53,811 bases of DNA from an uncultured Alphaproteobacteria bacterium. Its GTDB lineage: Bacteria > Pseudomonadota > Alphaproteobacteria > HIMB59 > GCA-002718135. Below are positions 1 to 8,477 of this stretch, in pieces (position 1 is the first letter of the stretch; each line of letters starts with the position of its first letter). The stretch spans positions 1 through 53,811 of the forward strand of contig CABXIT010000006.1 of assembly GCA_902512325.1 (NCBI GenBank), given 5' to 3'. The notes under the pieces were generated by a model. The model was not told the DNA's origin, made no database searches, and saw nothing but the letters and a program-made list of their open reading frames with translations. A program made the position numbers and the translations under genes.

Positions 1-1
1 A

Positions 2-493
2 TCTTTTGGAAGAGGTGAAGTAACAGACCTAGGTTTTTGGACAACTGGTTTCCTGTCTATAGCTGGTTTAAAAGCTCTTATTCTTCCATCGATCACTTTA
101 AGCCTATTCCAAATGACTTACGTTATTAGACTTGTAAGGGCCGAAATGATGGAAATATTACAAACTGATTATATTAAATTTGCACGAGCAAGAGGAATTA
201 AAAACAATACTATTAATTATAAACACGCTCTTAAAAATGGTTTAATTCCTGTGATAACAATTACTGGAATTAACATAGGAACTTTAATTGCATTTTCCAT
301 AATAACTGAAACTGTTTTTCAATGGCCTGGCATGGGGTCTTTGTTTATCAACGCAGTATATTTTGTCGATATACCTATCATGTCAGCATATATGATTATG
401 GTAGCTTTTATTTTTGTTATGATAAATTTTATAGTCGACATAACTTATTATTTTATTGATCCAAGAATTAGACTTAAGGAAGAGAACAGTTAA
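2..493 (+). CDS. dppB: Oligopeptide/dipeptide ABC transporter permease DppB-like, 3' part
   Basis: Inner-membrane permease of a peptide-type ABC importer, pairing with the next gene to form the channel. The frame is open from base 2, so the gene begins before the window and only the last 163 residues are visible. The cytoplasmic EAA loop that docks the ATPase is clear: DYIKFARARGI near residues 55-65 of the fragment, followed by the typical N-x-LIPVITITG segment. Hydrophobic helices lie on both sides and the tail DPRIRL is typical of DppB/OppB. An internal ATG at 113 is not the real start because the upstream codons continue the family sequence. It is followed after 2 bases by dppC. Substrate cannot be read from the sequence; peptides are the family default, but nickel or sugar members exist. 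Confidence 0.9.
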   Translation, partial: SFGRGEVTDLGFWTTGFLSIAGLKALILPSITLSLFQMTYVIRLVRAEMMEILQTDYIKFARARGIKNNTINYKHALKNGLIPVITITGINIGTLIAFSIITETVFQWPGMGSLFINAVYFVDIPIMSAYMIMVAFIFVMINFIVDITYYFIDPRIRLKEENS

Positions 494-495
494 GT

Positions 496-1419
496 ATGTT
501 TAAAAAAACTTTTAATCAAATGTATGATACAGATATTGGGTATAGTTTCTTTAATTCAAAAATTGCTATTATTTCATCAAGTGTTTTCTTTATAATCTTT
601 CTATGTTCTTTTTTTGCTGGTTTAGTGGCACCTTATAATCCCTTTGATCCGGCAAGTGTTTCTCTAATGGATGCTTTTACTCCACCAATTTGGTCTGAAG
701 GAGGAAGTTCAAGTTTTTTTCTTGGAACTGATCAGCAGGGCAGAGATATGTTTTCCACGATGATTTATGGTTCAAGAATTTCTCTTATAGTTGGTTTTGC
801 ATCCATTATGTTTGCCATGATTTTGGGAGTTTTTTTGGGGGTTACAGCAGGTTACATAGGTGGAAGATATGAAATAATTGTGATGCGTATAACAGATGTG
901 CAGTTAACTATACCTACTATATTAATGGCTTTATTAGTTGATGGCATAGCAAGGGCCGTTATCTCAAGATCAATGCATAATGAAATGGCAATTTATGTTT
1001 TAATTTTTGCAATTGGTATTTCTGAATGGCCTCAGTTTGCAAGAGTTACAAGAGCTTCTACTCTAGTTGAAAAAAATAAAGAATATGTATCAGCTTCGCG
1101 AATTATTGGCTTATCAAATATAATAATTATGTTTAAACATATATTACCAAACATATTAAGGCCCATTTTAGTAATAGCAACAATTGGTTTAGCTTTAGCA
1201 ATTATTACTGAATCAACATTGAGTTTTCTAGGAGTAGGTGTTCCACCTACAACCCCATCCTTAGGTACACTTATTAGATTTGGTAATAATTTTTTATTTT
1301 CTGGAGAGTGGTGGATAACATTTTTTCCTGCAATTTTTCTTGTTGTTTTAGCTTTGTCCATAAATCTTTTAGGAGATTGGATGAGAGATGCTTTAAATCC
1401 AAAATTGAAAAAAAGATGA
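496..1419 (+). CDS. dppC: Oligopeptide/dipeptide ABC transporter permease DppC-like
   Basis: Second channel subunit of the peptide-type ABC importer, 307 residues. One N-terminal membrane helix (about residues 24-46), then the periplasmic stretch carrying the family hallmark LGTDQQGRDMFS (about 76-87), then five further hydrophobic helices. The EAA loop NKEYVSASRIIGLS starts near residue 194 and the family motif STLSFLGVGVPPTTPSLG follows near 247. The C-terminus LGDWMRDALNPKLKKR is standard for DppC/OppC. An AAGGAAGAG stretch at 478-486 could serve as ribosome binding site. The stop TGA overlaps the ATG of the ATPase gene (ATGA at 1416-1419), implying translational coupling. Confidence 0.93.
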   Translation: MFKKTFNQMYDTDIGYSFFNSKIAIISSSVFFIIFLCSFFAGLVAPYNPFDPASVSLMDAFTPPIWSEGGSSSFFLGTDQQGRDMFSTMIYGSRISLIVGFASIMFAMILGVFLGVTAGYIGGRYEIIVMRITDVQLTIPTILMALLVDGIARAVISRSMHNEMAIYVLIFAIGISEWPQFARVTRASTLVEKNKEYVSASRIIGLSNIIIMFKHILPNILRPILVIATIGLALAIITESTLSFLGVGVPPTTPSLGTLIRFGNNFLFSGEWWITFFPAIFLVVLALSINLLGDWMRDALNPKLKKR

Positions 1420-3119
1420 GTTTATTAGAAATTAAAAATTTAAATATTAGTTATAAAACTAGGAAAGAAACAATTGTTGCAAGTAGCAATGTTAGCTTTA
1501 CTTTAGAGAGGGGAGAAATTCTAGGTATTGTTGGAGAGTCTGGCTCTGGCAAATCAACTATTGCAAATGCAATTATTAATTTAATTGATCCACCAGGAGA
1601 AATTACTAGTGGATTAATAAAAATTGATAATAATGAATTACAAAATAACGAAGAAATTATTCAAAAAATTAGAGGTAGAAAAATCGGATTTGTTTTTCAA
1701 GATCCTCAAACTTCATTAAACCCACTTTTTACAATCAAAGATCAATTAATTGAAACAATTCAAACACATCTAAAATTATCATACGATGAGGCACTTAAAA
1801 AATCGATTAATCTTTTAGAAGAAGTTGGAATAGAGAATGCAAATAAAAGAATTAAAGATTACCCCCATCAATTTAGTGGAGGTATGCGTCAACGAGTTGT
1901 TATTGCGTTAGCTATAAGTTGTGAACCTGATCTTATAATAGCAGATGAACCAACGACAGCTTTAGATGTTAGTATTCAGTATCAGATTCTAGAATTACTA
2001 AAAGAACTTACAAAAAAAAGAAATTTGGGAGTAATTATTATTACCCACGATATGGGGGTTATAGCTGAAACGACAAATAAAGTTATTGTTATGCGCCATG
2101 GTGTAATTGTTGAACAAGGCAATACCAAAGACTTATTAACTCAACCAAAATCAACAGAGGCTCGTAGCCTTGTTATTTCAGTACCCCCAACAAATAAAAA
2201 AATTGATAGGTTTAAATTGATTAGTCCTGATGGGAAAGAGATCACCTCTAGTTCAGCAAATTTGACAAAAAATATTATTAAAACTTGGGGTATTCGCGAG
2301 AATACTAATCAAAAATTATTAAAGCTATTAAATATTACAAAAATTTTTGATGATCAGTCTATTTCTTTTTCTAAAAAACTAGCTGATGAAAAGAATATTA
2401 AAGCAGTAAATGATGTTTCCTTTGAATTATTTGAAGGTGAAACATTGGGTTTGGTTGGGGAATCAGGGTCAGGAAAATCAACTATTGCTAAAATTATTAC
2501 CGGACTTGTCAAGCCTTCAGCAGGAGAAATAACTTATAATAACTTTGCTCTTTATAATGCAAAAAGAAAATACCAAATTTCTAAGAGTAGAGGACAAATA
2601 CAAATGATTTTTCAAGATCCTTATTCATCATTAAATCCAAGATTTAAAGTGAAAGATATTATTGCTGAACCTTTGAAATTTTTTCAAAAAAAAATAACTA
2701 CACATGACTTAAATCAAAATGTTTTTGATTTGATAGATATTGTTGGAATGACAAGACAATCCTTAGATCGATATCCTCATGAATTTTCAGGTGGACAAAG
2801 ACAAAGAATTTCTATTGCTAGGGCTCTTGCAACAAAACCAAGATTATTAATATGTGATGAACCAACATCAGCTCTTGATGTAAGTATACAGGCACAAATA
2901 TTGAATTTATTAAAAGACATTCAAGACGAGTTGCACTTAACAATGTTATTTATTAGTCATGATTTGCCAGTAATTAGGCAAATGTGTAATAGAATAGTAG
3001 TTTTAAAAAATGGAATTGTTTGTGAAACAAACGAAACTGAAGAATTATTTAATAATCCTACCCATATATATACAAAAGAACTAATTAAATTAATGCCAAA
3101 AATTGAATCAATTATTTAA
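1416..3119 (+). CDS. Fused dual ATPase of peptide ABC transporter (DppD-DppF in one chain)
   Basis: Energises the DppBC channel. The 567-residue protein holds two complete ABC modules. Module 1: Walker A GESGSGKS 40-47, signature FSGGMRQR 153-160, Walker B DEPTTALD 177-184. Module 2: Walker A GESGSGKS 348-355, signature FSGGQRQR 457-464, Walker B DEPTSALD 481-488. A linker of about 70 residues joins them and includes the oligopeptide-transporter C-terminal region of the first half. The start at 1416 (MSLLEIKNL) is chosen because it overlaps the dppC stop as ATGA; the longer reading from 1308 would run deep into dppC. Such D-F fusions are common (YejF/GsiA type), so this one chain probably replaces two separate ATPases. 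Confidence 0.93.
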   Translation: MSLLEIKNLNISYKTRKETIVASSNVSFTLERGEILGIVGESGSGKSTIANAIINLIDPPGEITSGLIKIDNNELQNNEEIIQKIRGRKIGFVFQDPQTSLNPLFTIKDQLIETIQTHLKLSYDEALKKSINLLEEVGIENANKRIKDYPHQFSGGMRQRVVIALAISCEPDLIIADEPTTALDVSIQYQILELLKELTKKRNLGVIIITHDMGVIAETTNKVIVMRHGVIVEQGNTKDLLTQPKSTEARSLVISVPPTNKKIDRFKLISPDGKEITSSSANLTKNIIKTWGIRENTNQKLLKLLNITKIFDDQSISFSKKLADEKNIKAVNDVSFELFEGETLGLVGESGSGKSTIAKIITGLVKPSAGEITYNNFALYNAKRKYQISKSRGQIQMIFQDPYSSLNPRFKVKDIIAEPLKFFQKKITTHDLNQNVFDLIDIVGMTRQSLDRYPHEFSGGQRQRISIARALATKPRLLICDEPTSALDVSIQAQILNLLKDIQDELHLTMLFISHDLPVIRQMCNRIVVLKNGIVCETNETEELFNNPTHIYTKELIKLMPKIESII

Positions 3120-3136
3120 TATATTCAGATTCTAAG

Positions 3137-3595
3137 ATGATTTATATTTCTCTATTTACTGTTGCTTTTATGGTTGCAACTATTGTTCCTTTTGGATCAG
3201 AAATGTATTTTGCAACATTATTATCTCTTAATAAGTACAATAATTTATTATTGTTAATAGCCGCATCTATTGGAAATGTATTGGGGTCGGTATTTAACTG
3301 GGTATGTGGTTATTATGTAAATTATTTTATTAAGAAACCTTGGTTTCCAATTAAACAAGACAAGATAGCAAAAGGAACTGCAATTTTTAATAAATACGGT
3401 AAATGGTCTTTATTACTATCTTGGGTTCCATTTATAGGAGATCCAATTACATTTGTAGCAGGTACACTTAGATTTTCTTTAGTTCCTTTTTTTGATTTTA
3501 GTATCTATTGGGAAAGTGGGAAGATATTTGATAATATATTTATCAATAATTTGGGTATTAAAGATATTTTAAAATGGAAATTAACAGTCAATTAA
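3137..3595 (+). CDS. yqaA: YqaA-family (DedA/SNARE-associated-like) membrane protein, frameshifted near the 3' end
   Basis: Small inner-membrane protein of the YqaA branch of the DedA/VTT superfamily; function poorly known. Family landmarks are present: N-terminal TIVPFGSEMYF, the GNVLGSVFNWVCGYYV helix, and KYGKWSLLLSWVPFIGDPITFVAGTLR. After residue 117 the frame given by this start loses similarity and runs 7 codons into rmuC. Shifting frame at the T7 run (3487-3493) restores the family C-terminus (SIGKVGRYLIIY) and a stop TAA at 3570-3572, just before the rmuC ATG at 3574, giving a 144-residue protein of normal length. So the gene carries a one-base insertion: a real mutation, a homopolymer error, or slippage. 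The interval given is the literal open frame; the corrected gene would be 3137-3572. Confidence 0.75.
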   Translation: MIYISLFTVAFMVATIVPFGSEMYFATLLSLNKYNNLLLLIAASIGNVLGSVFNWVCGYYVNYFIKKPWFPIKQDKIAKGTAIFNKYGKWSLLLSWVPFIGDPITFVAGTLRFSLVPFFDFSIYWESGKIFDNIFINNLGIKDILKWKLTVN

Positions 3596-4539
3596 TAGTT
3601 TTTTTAGTTGGTTTTTTTTGTGGTGTTGGTTTCTTAACTCTATTGTATTTAGTTATAAATTCTAAAAAAAAGTCAGAAATTAAATCAGATGATAATTTGC
3701 TATCTCTGAAGAATCATATGAGTTCTATTCAGCAATCGCTTCAAAATTTTAATCTTGCGCAGGATCGAATAGAAAATACTTTGATACGGGGCGGAGCTCA
3801 ACAACAAGGACCTTGGGGTGAATTTGTCCTTAAAAACATTTTAGATAGTGTGGGTCTTCGTGAAGGAGAGGAATATGAAACACAAAAAGCTTTTAGAAAT
3901 AGTGATGGAAATCTTCAAAAACCAGATGTTGTAGTACGTATGCCGGGTAACAGAGATATCATTATAGATTCGAAAGTTTCTTTAAATGCATGGCATGATT
4001 ACTCAAACACAAAGGATGAACTTCAAAAAAATAATTATTTAAAAAAATTTTTAGAAGCAGTAAAAATTTTTGTTAAAGATTTAAGTAAAGACAACTATGA
4101 GAATATTTATGAAATTAATACTGTAGATAATGTATTAATGTTTATTCCTATAGAGCCAGCTCTTTTAACATTGTATAATGAGGGCATAAAAATAGTTGAA
4201 GATGCTTGGCAAAAAAAAATAATAATAGTTGGACCTTCAACTTTACCTTTTTTATTAAAAGCGATTGAAAATATGTGGCGTTTAGATAAACAGACAAAAA
4301 CAATTAAACAAATTGCGGCTTCAGCGACAGAGATTTATGATAAAACAGTTAACGTATATGATTCATTTATTCAGGCAAATCAATCACTTGATAAGGCTAA
4401 ATTAAAAATGGAAGAAGCAAAATCACGACTTCAGGATGGTCCTGGAAGTTTAACAAAAAAAGTTGATAAGATGAAAAAATTAGGTCGTTTAAATCCAAAA
4501 AAAGAGTTGCCAGAAGATTTGGACGATGAAATAGGTTAA
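3574..4539 (+). CDS. rmuC: DNA recombination protein RmuC
   Basis: RmuC-family protein, thought to be a nuclease-fold factor limiting DNA inversions at short inverted repeats. It has 321 residues: one N-terminal membrane helix (about 7-28), a short coiled-coil stretch, then the conserved core with RGGAQQQGPWGEFVLKNIL (near 72-90), QKPDVVVRMPG and IIIDSKVSLNAW (near 128-140), the last matching the PD-(D/E)xK-like nuclease strand. The C-terminal half has the typical VDNVLMFIPIEPA and GPSTLPFLLKAIENMW segments. It is shorter than E. coli RmuC (about 475) mainly through a shorter coiled coil. The apparent overlap with the upstream gene disappears once the yqaA frameshift is corrected, and yajQ follows 9 bases downstream. 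Confidence 0.93.
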   Translation: MEINSQLIVFLVGFFCGVGFLTLLYLVINSKKKSEIKSDDNLLSLKNHMSSIQQSLQNFNLAQDRIENTLIRGGAQQQGPWGEFVLKNILDSVGLREGEEYETQKAFRNSDGNLQKPDVVVRMPGNRDIIIDSKVSLNAWHDYSNTKDELQKNNYLKKFLEAVKIFVKDLSKDNYENIYEINTVDNVLMFIPIEPALLTLYNEGIKIVEDAWQKKIIIVGPSTLPFLLKAIENMWRLDKQTKTIKQIAASATEIYDKTVNVYDSFIQANQSLDKAKLKMEEAKSRLQDGPGSLTKKVDKMKKLGRLNPKKELPEDLDDEIG

Positions 4540-4548
4540 ATATATAAT

Positions 4549-5034
4549 ATGCCAAGTTTTGATGTTGTAAGTAGATTAGATTTTCAGGAAATAGATAATG
4601 CTATAGGTAATGCTACAAGGGAAATTTTAAATAGATATGATTTTAAAGGTTCTAATACTTTTATTGAGCGCAAAGAAAATGAAGTTACTGTTATTACCGA
4701 TGATGAATTAAAACTTAATCAAGTTCATGATCTAATAGTTACACATCTTGTTCGTCGAAAAGTAGATCCGTTAACCTTAAGTAAAAAAAGTATGGAAAAA
4801 GCAGGCGGTAATAAAGTTAGACAACTATATAATTTAATAGAAGGAATTGAACAGTCTATTGCAAAAAAAATTACTGCGGATGTAAAAAGTTCAAAAATAA
4901 AAGTACAGGTTAAAATAAACGGCAATGAATTACGTGTAGATGGAAAAAAGAAAGATGATTTACAATCTGTTATGCAAATGATTGAGGATTCAAATATTGG
5001 CATTCCCGTACAGTTTGTTAACTTTAGAGATTAA
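4549..5034 (+). CDS. yajQ: YajQ-family nucleotide/RNA-binding protein (DUF520)
   Basis: 161-residue cytoplasmic protein of the YajQ family, two ferredoxin-like halves. Members have been reported to bind nucleic acid and, in some species, cyclic di-GMP; the role here is unknown. The N-terminal signature MPSFDVVSRLDFQEIDNAIGN matches the family closely, followed by NRYDFKGSNT, then LVRRKVDPLTL, and the C-terminus IPVQFVNFRD. Length is normal (about 160). It lies 9 bases after rmuC and 5 bases before the LysE-type gene, so it is probably co-transcribed with them. Confidence 0.95.
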   Translation: MPSFDVVSRLDFQEIDNAIGNATREILNRYDFKGSNTFIERKENEVTVITDDELKLNQVHDLIVTHLVRRKVDPLTLSKKSMEKAGGNKVRQLYNLIEGIEQSIAKKITADVKSSKIKVQVKINGNELRVDGKKKDDLQSVMQMIEDSNIGIPVQFVNFRD

Positions 5035-5039
5035 TTTAA

Positions 5040-5648
5040 GTGATAACTTGGGAATTGATTATAGCAATTAGTGCCTATAATTTTGTTATGTATGTTACTC
5101 CAGGTCCTAACAATAGTATTTTAACTGCTTCAGGAATAAAGTTTGGTTTCTTTCGCTCCATACCTAATATTTTTGGTATTCCTAGCGGCCATGGTTTACA
5201 ATTAGCATTGGTATGTCTAGGTTTGGGCAGCCTGTTTACGACATTTCCAATCTTGCTTGATATTTTACGCTTTGTTGGTGCGGCTTATATACTTTATTTG
5301 GCTTATAAAATGTTTGGTTCATTAAATATTACTTCATCTGAAGATAAATCAAGACCATTGCAATACCATGAAGCAATTTTGTTTCAATTTATCAACCCTA
5401 AAGCTTGGGTAATTTGTATAACAGCTGTTTCATTATTTTATCCTGAAAAAGAAAATTTATTTGTAGGCACACTTTTTATGGTCATTATGTCTACTATTAT
5501 TAATATACCATCCATAAGCATCTGGGCTTTTGGAGGAAGTGTGATTAGACATTATTTAAGTAATACTTCATTAAAGAAAATTATAGAATGGATTTTAGCT
5601 TTGTTACTTTTAGGTACAGCAGTCTCTGTATTATTATATAAAACTTAA
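5040..5648 (+). CDS. LysE/RhtB-family amino-acid exporter
   Basis: Inner-membrane amino-acid efflux protein of the LysE/RhtB superfamily, 202 residues with about six hydrophobic helices. The diagnostic N-terminal motif TPGPNN is at residues 20-25, followed by the conserved glycine-rich segment IPSGHGLQLALVCLGLGS and the loop FQFINPKAWV near residue 120. The start is GTG at 5040, 5 bases after the yajQ stop; no earlier in-frame start fits. Substrate cannot be told from the sequence. The gene ends on the TTAA at 5645-5648 that is also the stop of the opposing GST gene. Confidence 0.9.
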   Translation: MITWELIIAISAYNFVMYVTPGPNNSILTASGIKFGFFRSIPNIFGIPSGHGLQLALVCLGLGSLFTTFPILLDILRFVGAAYILYLAYKMFGSLNITSSEDKSRPLQYHEAILFQFINPKAWVICITAVSLFYPEKENLFVGTLFMVIMSTIINIPSISIWAFGGSVIRHYLSNTSLKKIIEWILALLLLGTAVSVLLYKT

Positions 5649-6268
5649 ATCATTGGAATAGAAATTTTTTCGCCTACTGCATTAAATCCTCTAATAACCG
5701 CTGCTCTTTTAGCAATTAGTCGATACCACCGAAGAACATTTGGATAATCTTCTAAGTTTGTTTTGTGTATTTCAAAACGTGCGACCCAAGGCCAAGTAGC
5801 AATATCCGCAATTGAATATTCAATTCCTAAATATTGATTTTTTTTAAGTCTTTCATCTAGAGTGTTATAAACACGTTTTACATAAGCTTTATATTTTTCC
5901 TCTGCATAAGGACTCTTTCCAGCGTGATAACTGAGAAATTGGTGTGCCTGACCTAAGTAAGGACCCACTTGTGAAACTTGAAAAAAATACCACTGCATTA
6001 CATCCCAATAATAATCTTTTGGAATAAATTTATTATATTTATTTGACAGGTAAAGCATGATAGCTCCAGTTTCAAAAATACTTTTATTATTTTCGTCATC
6101 TACTATTGCAGGTATTTTATTACTTGGAGAAATTTTTGAAAATTCTTTTGAAAATTGTTCATCATTTGTAATATCAATCGGAAAAACTTTATAAGGAATA
6201 TCTATTTCTTCTAATAAAATACTAACTTTTCTGCTATTTGGAGTAGGCCACGTGTAAAGATTAATCAT
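5645..6268 (-). CDS. Glutathione S-transferase family protein (YfcG/Ure2-like, Nu class)
   Basis: Cytosolic GST-fold protein, 207 residues. The thioredoxin-like N-domain (1-80) begins MINLYTWPTPNSRKVS; the TPN at 9-11 is the pattern seen in YfcG/Nu-class enzymes, which use Thr and Asn rather than Tyr and often act as disulfide-bond reductases. SNKIPAIVDD gives the cis-proline and FETGAIMLYLSNKY the glutathione gamma-Glu site. The helical C-domain has WYFFQVSQVGPYLGQAHQF, also typical of YfcG relatives. It is the last gene of the minus-strand group, 64 bases after the AsmA-like gene, and shares its stop TTAA with the converging LysE-type gene. Confidence 0.9.
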   Translation of the reverse strand: MINLYTWPTPNSRKVSILLEEIDIPYKVFPIDITNDEQFSKEFSKISPSNKIPAIVDDENNKSIFETGAIMLYLSNKYNKFIPKDYYWDVMQWYFFQVSQVGPYLGQAHQFLSYHAGKSPYAEEKYKAYVKRVYNTLDERLKKNQYLGIEYSIADIATWPWVARFEIHKTNLEDYPNVLRWYRLIAKRAAVIRGFNAVGEKISIPMI

Positions 6269-6332
6269 AATGCATTACAATCTAAATATTATCAGTAACA
6301 ATAATTGTAAGGCAACTAATATACTATTTATA

Positions 6333-7427
6333 CTATTCATTTAACATTAATAACTTATCTATAAGATTATTAATACCTTCTCCAAAAACTTTATTTAGAT
6401 CATTATTAATCTTTTCACTGTCAAATAATTTATTTTCATTAATAATTTCAATTTTAGGGTTTTCTAAATCTCCTGCAATTTTAGCTTCAACAACTATTTT
6501 TTCTGATTCAATAAAAAATAATTTAGTATCAAAATTATTACTTACCATGTCAAATGTTCCCTTAATCTGTATTTTGTTATTGTTATTAATTACAGTCAGA
6601 TTTGATGTTTGTAGAACACCATTTTTTATTTCAATGATTCCTTCAAAAAGAACAGGCTTATTAGTATAATTATTTATGATCTGTGAGAGAGATTTGCTTA
6701 GATTTTGATAATCGGGCAATAACTGAGCAACTAAAATATTTAACAAGGCAACACCAAACTTTTCTTCCTCAGAGGAGACGAGATATATACTTCCTGTAAC
6801 AGGTATATTGCCATTGAAATTTTTTAGAAAAATTTCATCACTGCTTAACTTTGAAGATACTTCATAATTATTTGCAGATAAACGTATCTCTAATCTTTTC
6901 CAATCGGCTAAATTTAATTGTTTAAGTATTTGATTTAAATATATGTTATTTAGTTCACCTTTTAATCTTATTGGTTGATTGTTTAATAAACTTATTGATC
7001 CTGAGCTACTAAAATCACCATTACCTATTTTACCTTCAATGTTGTTAAAATTAATTTTTTTATTAACTAGATTATAATTACCAATTAATTTTACCAACTT
7101 TATTTGTAATCCTTCTAAAAATAACGATGGTATATTTATATCAAAATTCATAGGAGCGATTTTATAGGGTTGCACAAAAGAAAAATTAGCATCTTCCGTA
7201 TAAAATTGATTTTTCTCATTTTGAATTTTAGTACTAAAATCCACCTTTATTTCTGAAGAAAATTTCCAATTAGGCTGATTTTTTAAATTAATAATAATAT
7301 TGTTATCAGTTTCTAATCTATCAATAATTTTTTCTATTTTATACTTATCTAAAAAGATAAATAGTAAAACTATTGTTATACAAAATAATAAAAATAGAAA
7401 AAAAAATATATTTTTTATAAAAGTCAT
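6333..7427 (-). CDS. AsmA-like protein of the outer-membrane biogenesis family, short form
   Basis: 364 residues with one N-terminal membrane helix (about 5-27, led by MTFIKNIFFF) and a long, beta-rich, repetitive remainder likely in the periplasm. The C-terminal third has the AsmA pattern: LLNILVAQLLP, a FEGIIEIKNGVLQTSNLTV strand set and the DTKLFFIESEKIVVEAKIAGDLENPKIEI tail. AsmA/TamB-like proteins are associated with lipid transport and outer-membrane assembly. It is shorter than E. coli AsmA (about 617). It lies 54 bases downstream of the hydrolase gene. The AsmA call rests on general pattern and could be a diverged relative. Confidence 0.7.
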   Translation of the reverse strand: MTFIKNIFFFLFLLFCITIVLLFIFLDKYKIEKIIDRLETDNNIIINLKNQPNWKFSSEIKVDFSTKIQNEKNQFYTEDANFSFVQPYKIAPMNFDINIPSLFLEGLQIKLVKLIGNYNLVNKKINFNNIEGKIGNGDFSSSGSISLLNNQPIRLKGELNNIYLNQILKQLNLADWKRLEIRLSANNYEVSSKLSSDEIFLKNFNGNIPVTGSIYLVSSEEEKFGVALLNILVAQLLPDYQNLSKSLSQIINNYTNKPVLFEGIIEIKNGVLQTSNLTVINNNNKIQIKGTFDMVSNNFDTKLFFIESEKIVVEAKIAGDLENPKIEIINENKLFDSEKINNDLNKVFGEGINNLIDKLLMLNE

Positions 7428-7481
7428 TTTAGCAAAAAGTTAGTTAATAAATTAATCTTTATATTAAAATAATATTTATCG

Positions 7482-8477
7482 TTAGAATAATTGATTTTTA
7501 TTTTCTTCAAAAAAGCTCTCAACCTCATTTAAATTTATATCTTCAAGTAACTCAGGATCCCATTTAGGTTTATGTGTTTTACTTATCAAAACAGCATCAA
7601 TCCCTTGATTAAAATCATTTCGGTAAACCATTTTTTGACTTAAATTGAATTCCATTTCTAAGCATTCTTTTAAGCTTTTTTTTCTACCTTTTTTTATAAG
7701 TTCATTTGTTACAAATAAACTCATAGGACATTTGTTTATTATATTTTGATAAAGCTTATCATTTAATGAAGAATTTTTGATCTTATTTAGTATATCTTTA
7801 ATATTTCCATCAAAACATTCTGAGATTAAATTAGTATTAATAAGAATTGATGAGTTATCTAGAGGAGTTTTAATAAAATTATTAATTGTGCCTTTGGATA
7901 TATATTCATCAATTAAATTATCTAATTCGTTTATTGGGCAATAATGAGTACCTAATTCAAGAGAAAGTATTTCATTAGCATTTAAAATATATCCAGTTAA
8001 ACCTAAGAATAATCCAATATTATTTTTCAATCTAGATAAAAAATAACTACCCCCAACATCAGGGAAAAAACCAATTGCTGTTTCAGGCATTGCAAATTTA
8101 GTTGTATCGGTAACAATTCTATAATCGCCATAAATTGATAAACCAACACCTCCGCCCATTACAACACCATTCCAAATTGACATGTAGGGTTTTGGAAAAT
8201 TATAAATTTCATAATTTAATTTATATTCTGTTGAAAAAAAATTCTTTTTAAGATTAGATTTATTGCCTGACAAATGTACTTTTTTTACATCTCCACCTGC
8301 ACAAAAATGATTACCCTCTCCTTTTAAAAGTACTCTTTTTATTTTTTTATCTGCTGACCATTTATTTAATGTTTCTGAAAACTGTTCAGCCATTTCTATG
8401 TTTAGGGCATTTAAGGCTTGTGGTCGATTTAACGTTATTACGCCAGTAGATCTAATAATCTCAAATTTAATTTCCAT
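7482..8477 (-). CDS. 3-hydroxyisobutyryl-CoA hydrolase-like enzyme (crotonase fold)
   Basis: Crotonase-superfamily enzyme, 331 residues, probably 3-hydroxyisobutyryl-CoA hydrolase of valine breakdown. FCAGGDV (58-64) and MGGGVGLSIYG (107-117) form the CoA oxyanion hole, and the segment PETAIGFFPDVGGSYFLSRL (131-150) is the signature that separates HIBCH-type hydrolases from plain enoyl-CoA hydratases, including its catalytic Glu at 132. Typical HIBCH C-terminal phrases follow (CPMSLFVTNELIKKG; FNQGIDAVLISK). The start codon immediately follows the uvrB stop (TAAATG, zero gap), so it is in that operon. A broader enoyl-CoA hydratase role cannot be excluded. Confidence 0.87.
   Translation of the reverse strand: MEIKFEIIRSTGVITLNRPQALNALNIEMAEQFSETLNKWSADKKIKRVLLKGEGNHFCAGGDVKKVHLSGNKSNLKKNFFSTEYKLNYEIYNFPKPYMSIWNGVVMGGGVGLSIYGDYRIVTDTTKFAMPETAIGFFPDVGGSYFLSRLKNNIGLFLGLTGYILNANEILSLELGTHYCPINELDNLIDEYISKGTINNFIKTPLDNSSILINTNLISECFDGNIKDILNKIKNSSLNDKLYQNIINKCPMSLFVTNELIKKGRKKSLKECLEMEFNLSQKMVYRNDFNQGIDAVLISKTHKPKWDPELLEDINLNEVESFFEENKNQLF

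Noticed and set aside
1308..1415. N-terminal extension of the dual ABC ATPase into dppC
   Set aside because: The extra 36 residues are dppC in another frame; the ATGA at 1416-1419 is the natural start.
6275..6310. Inverted repeat TTACAAT...ATTGTAA as a terminator between the GST and AsmA-like genes
   Set aside because: Only 7 AT-rich pairs around a 22-base loop and no T-run; both genes are on the same strand and probably co-transcribed.
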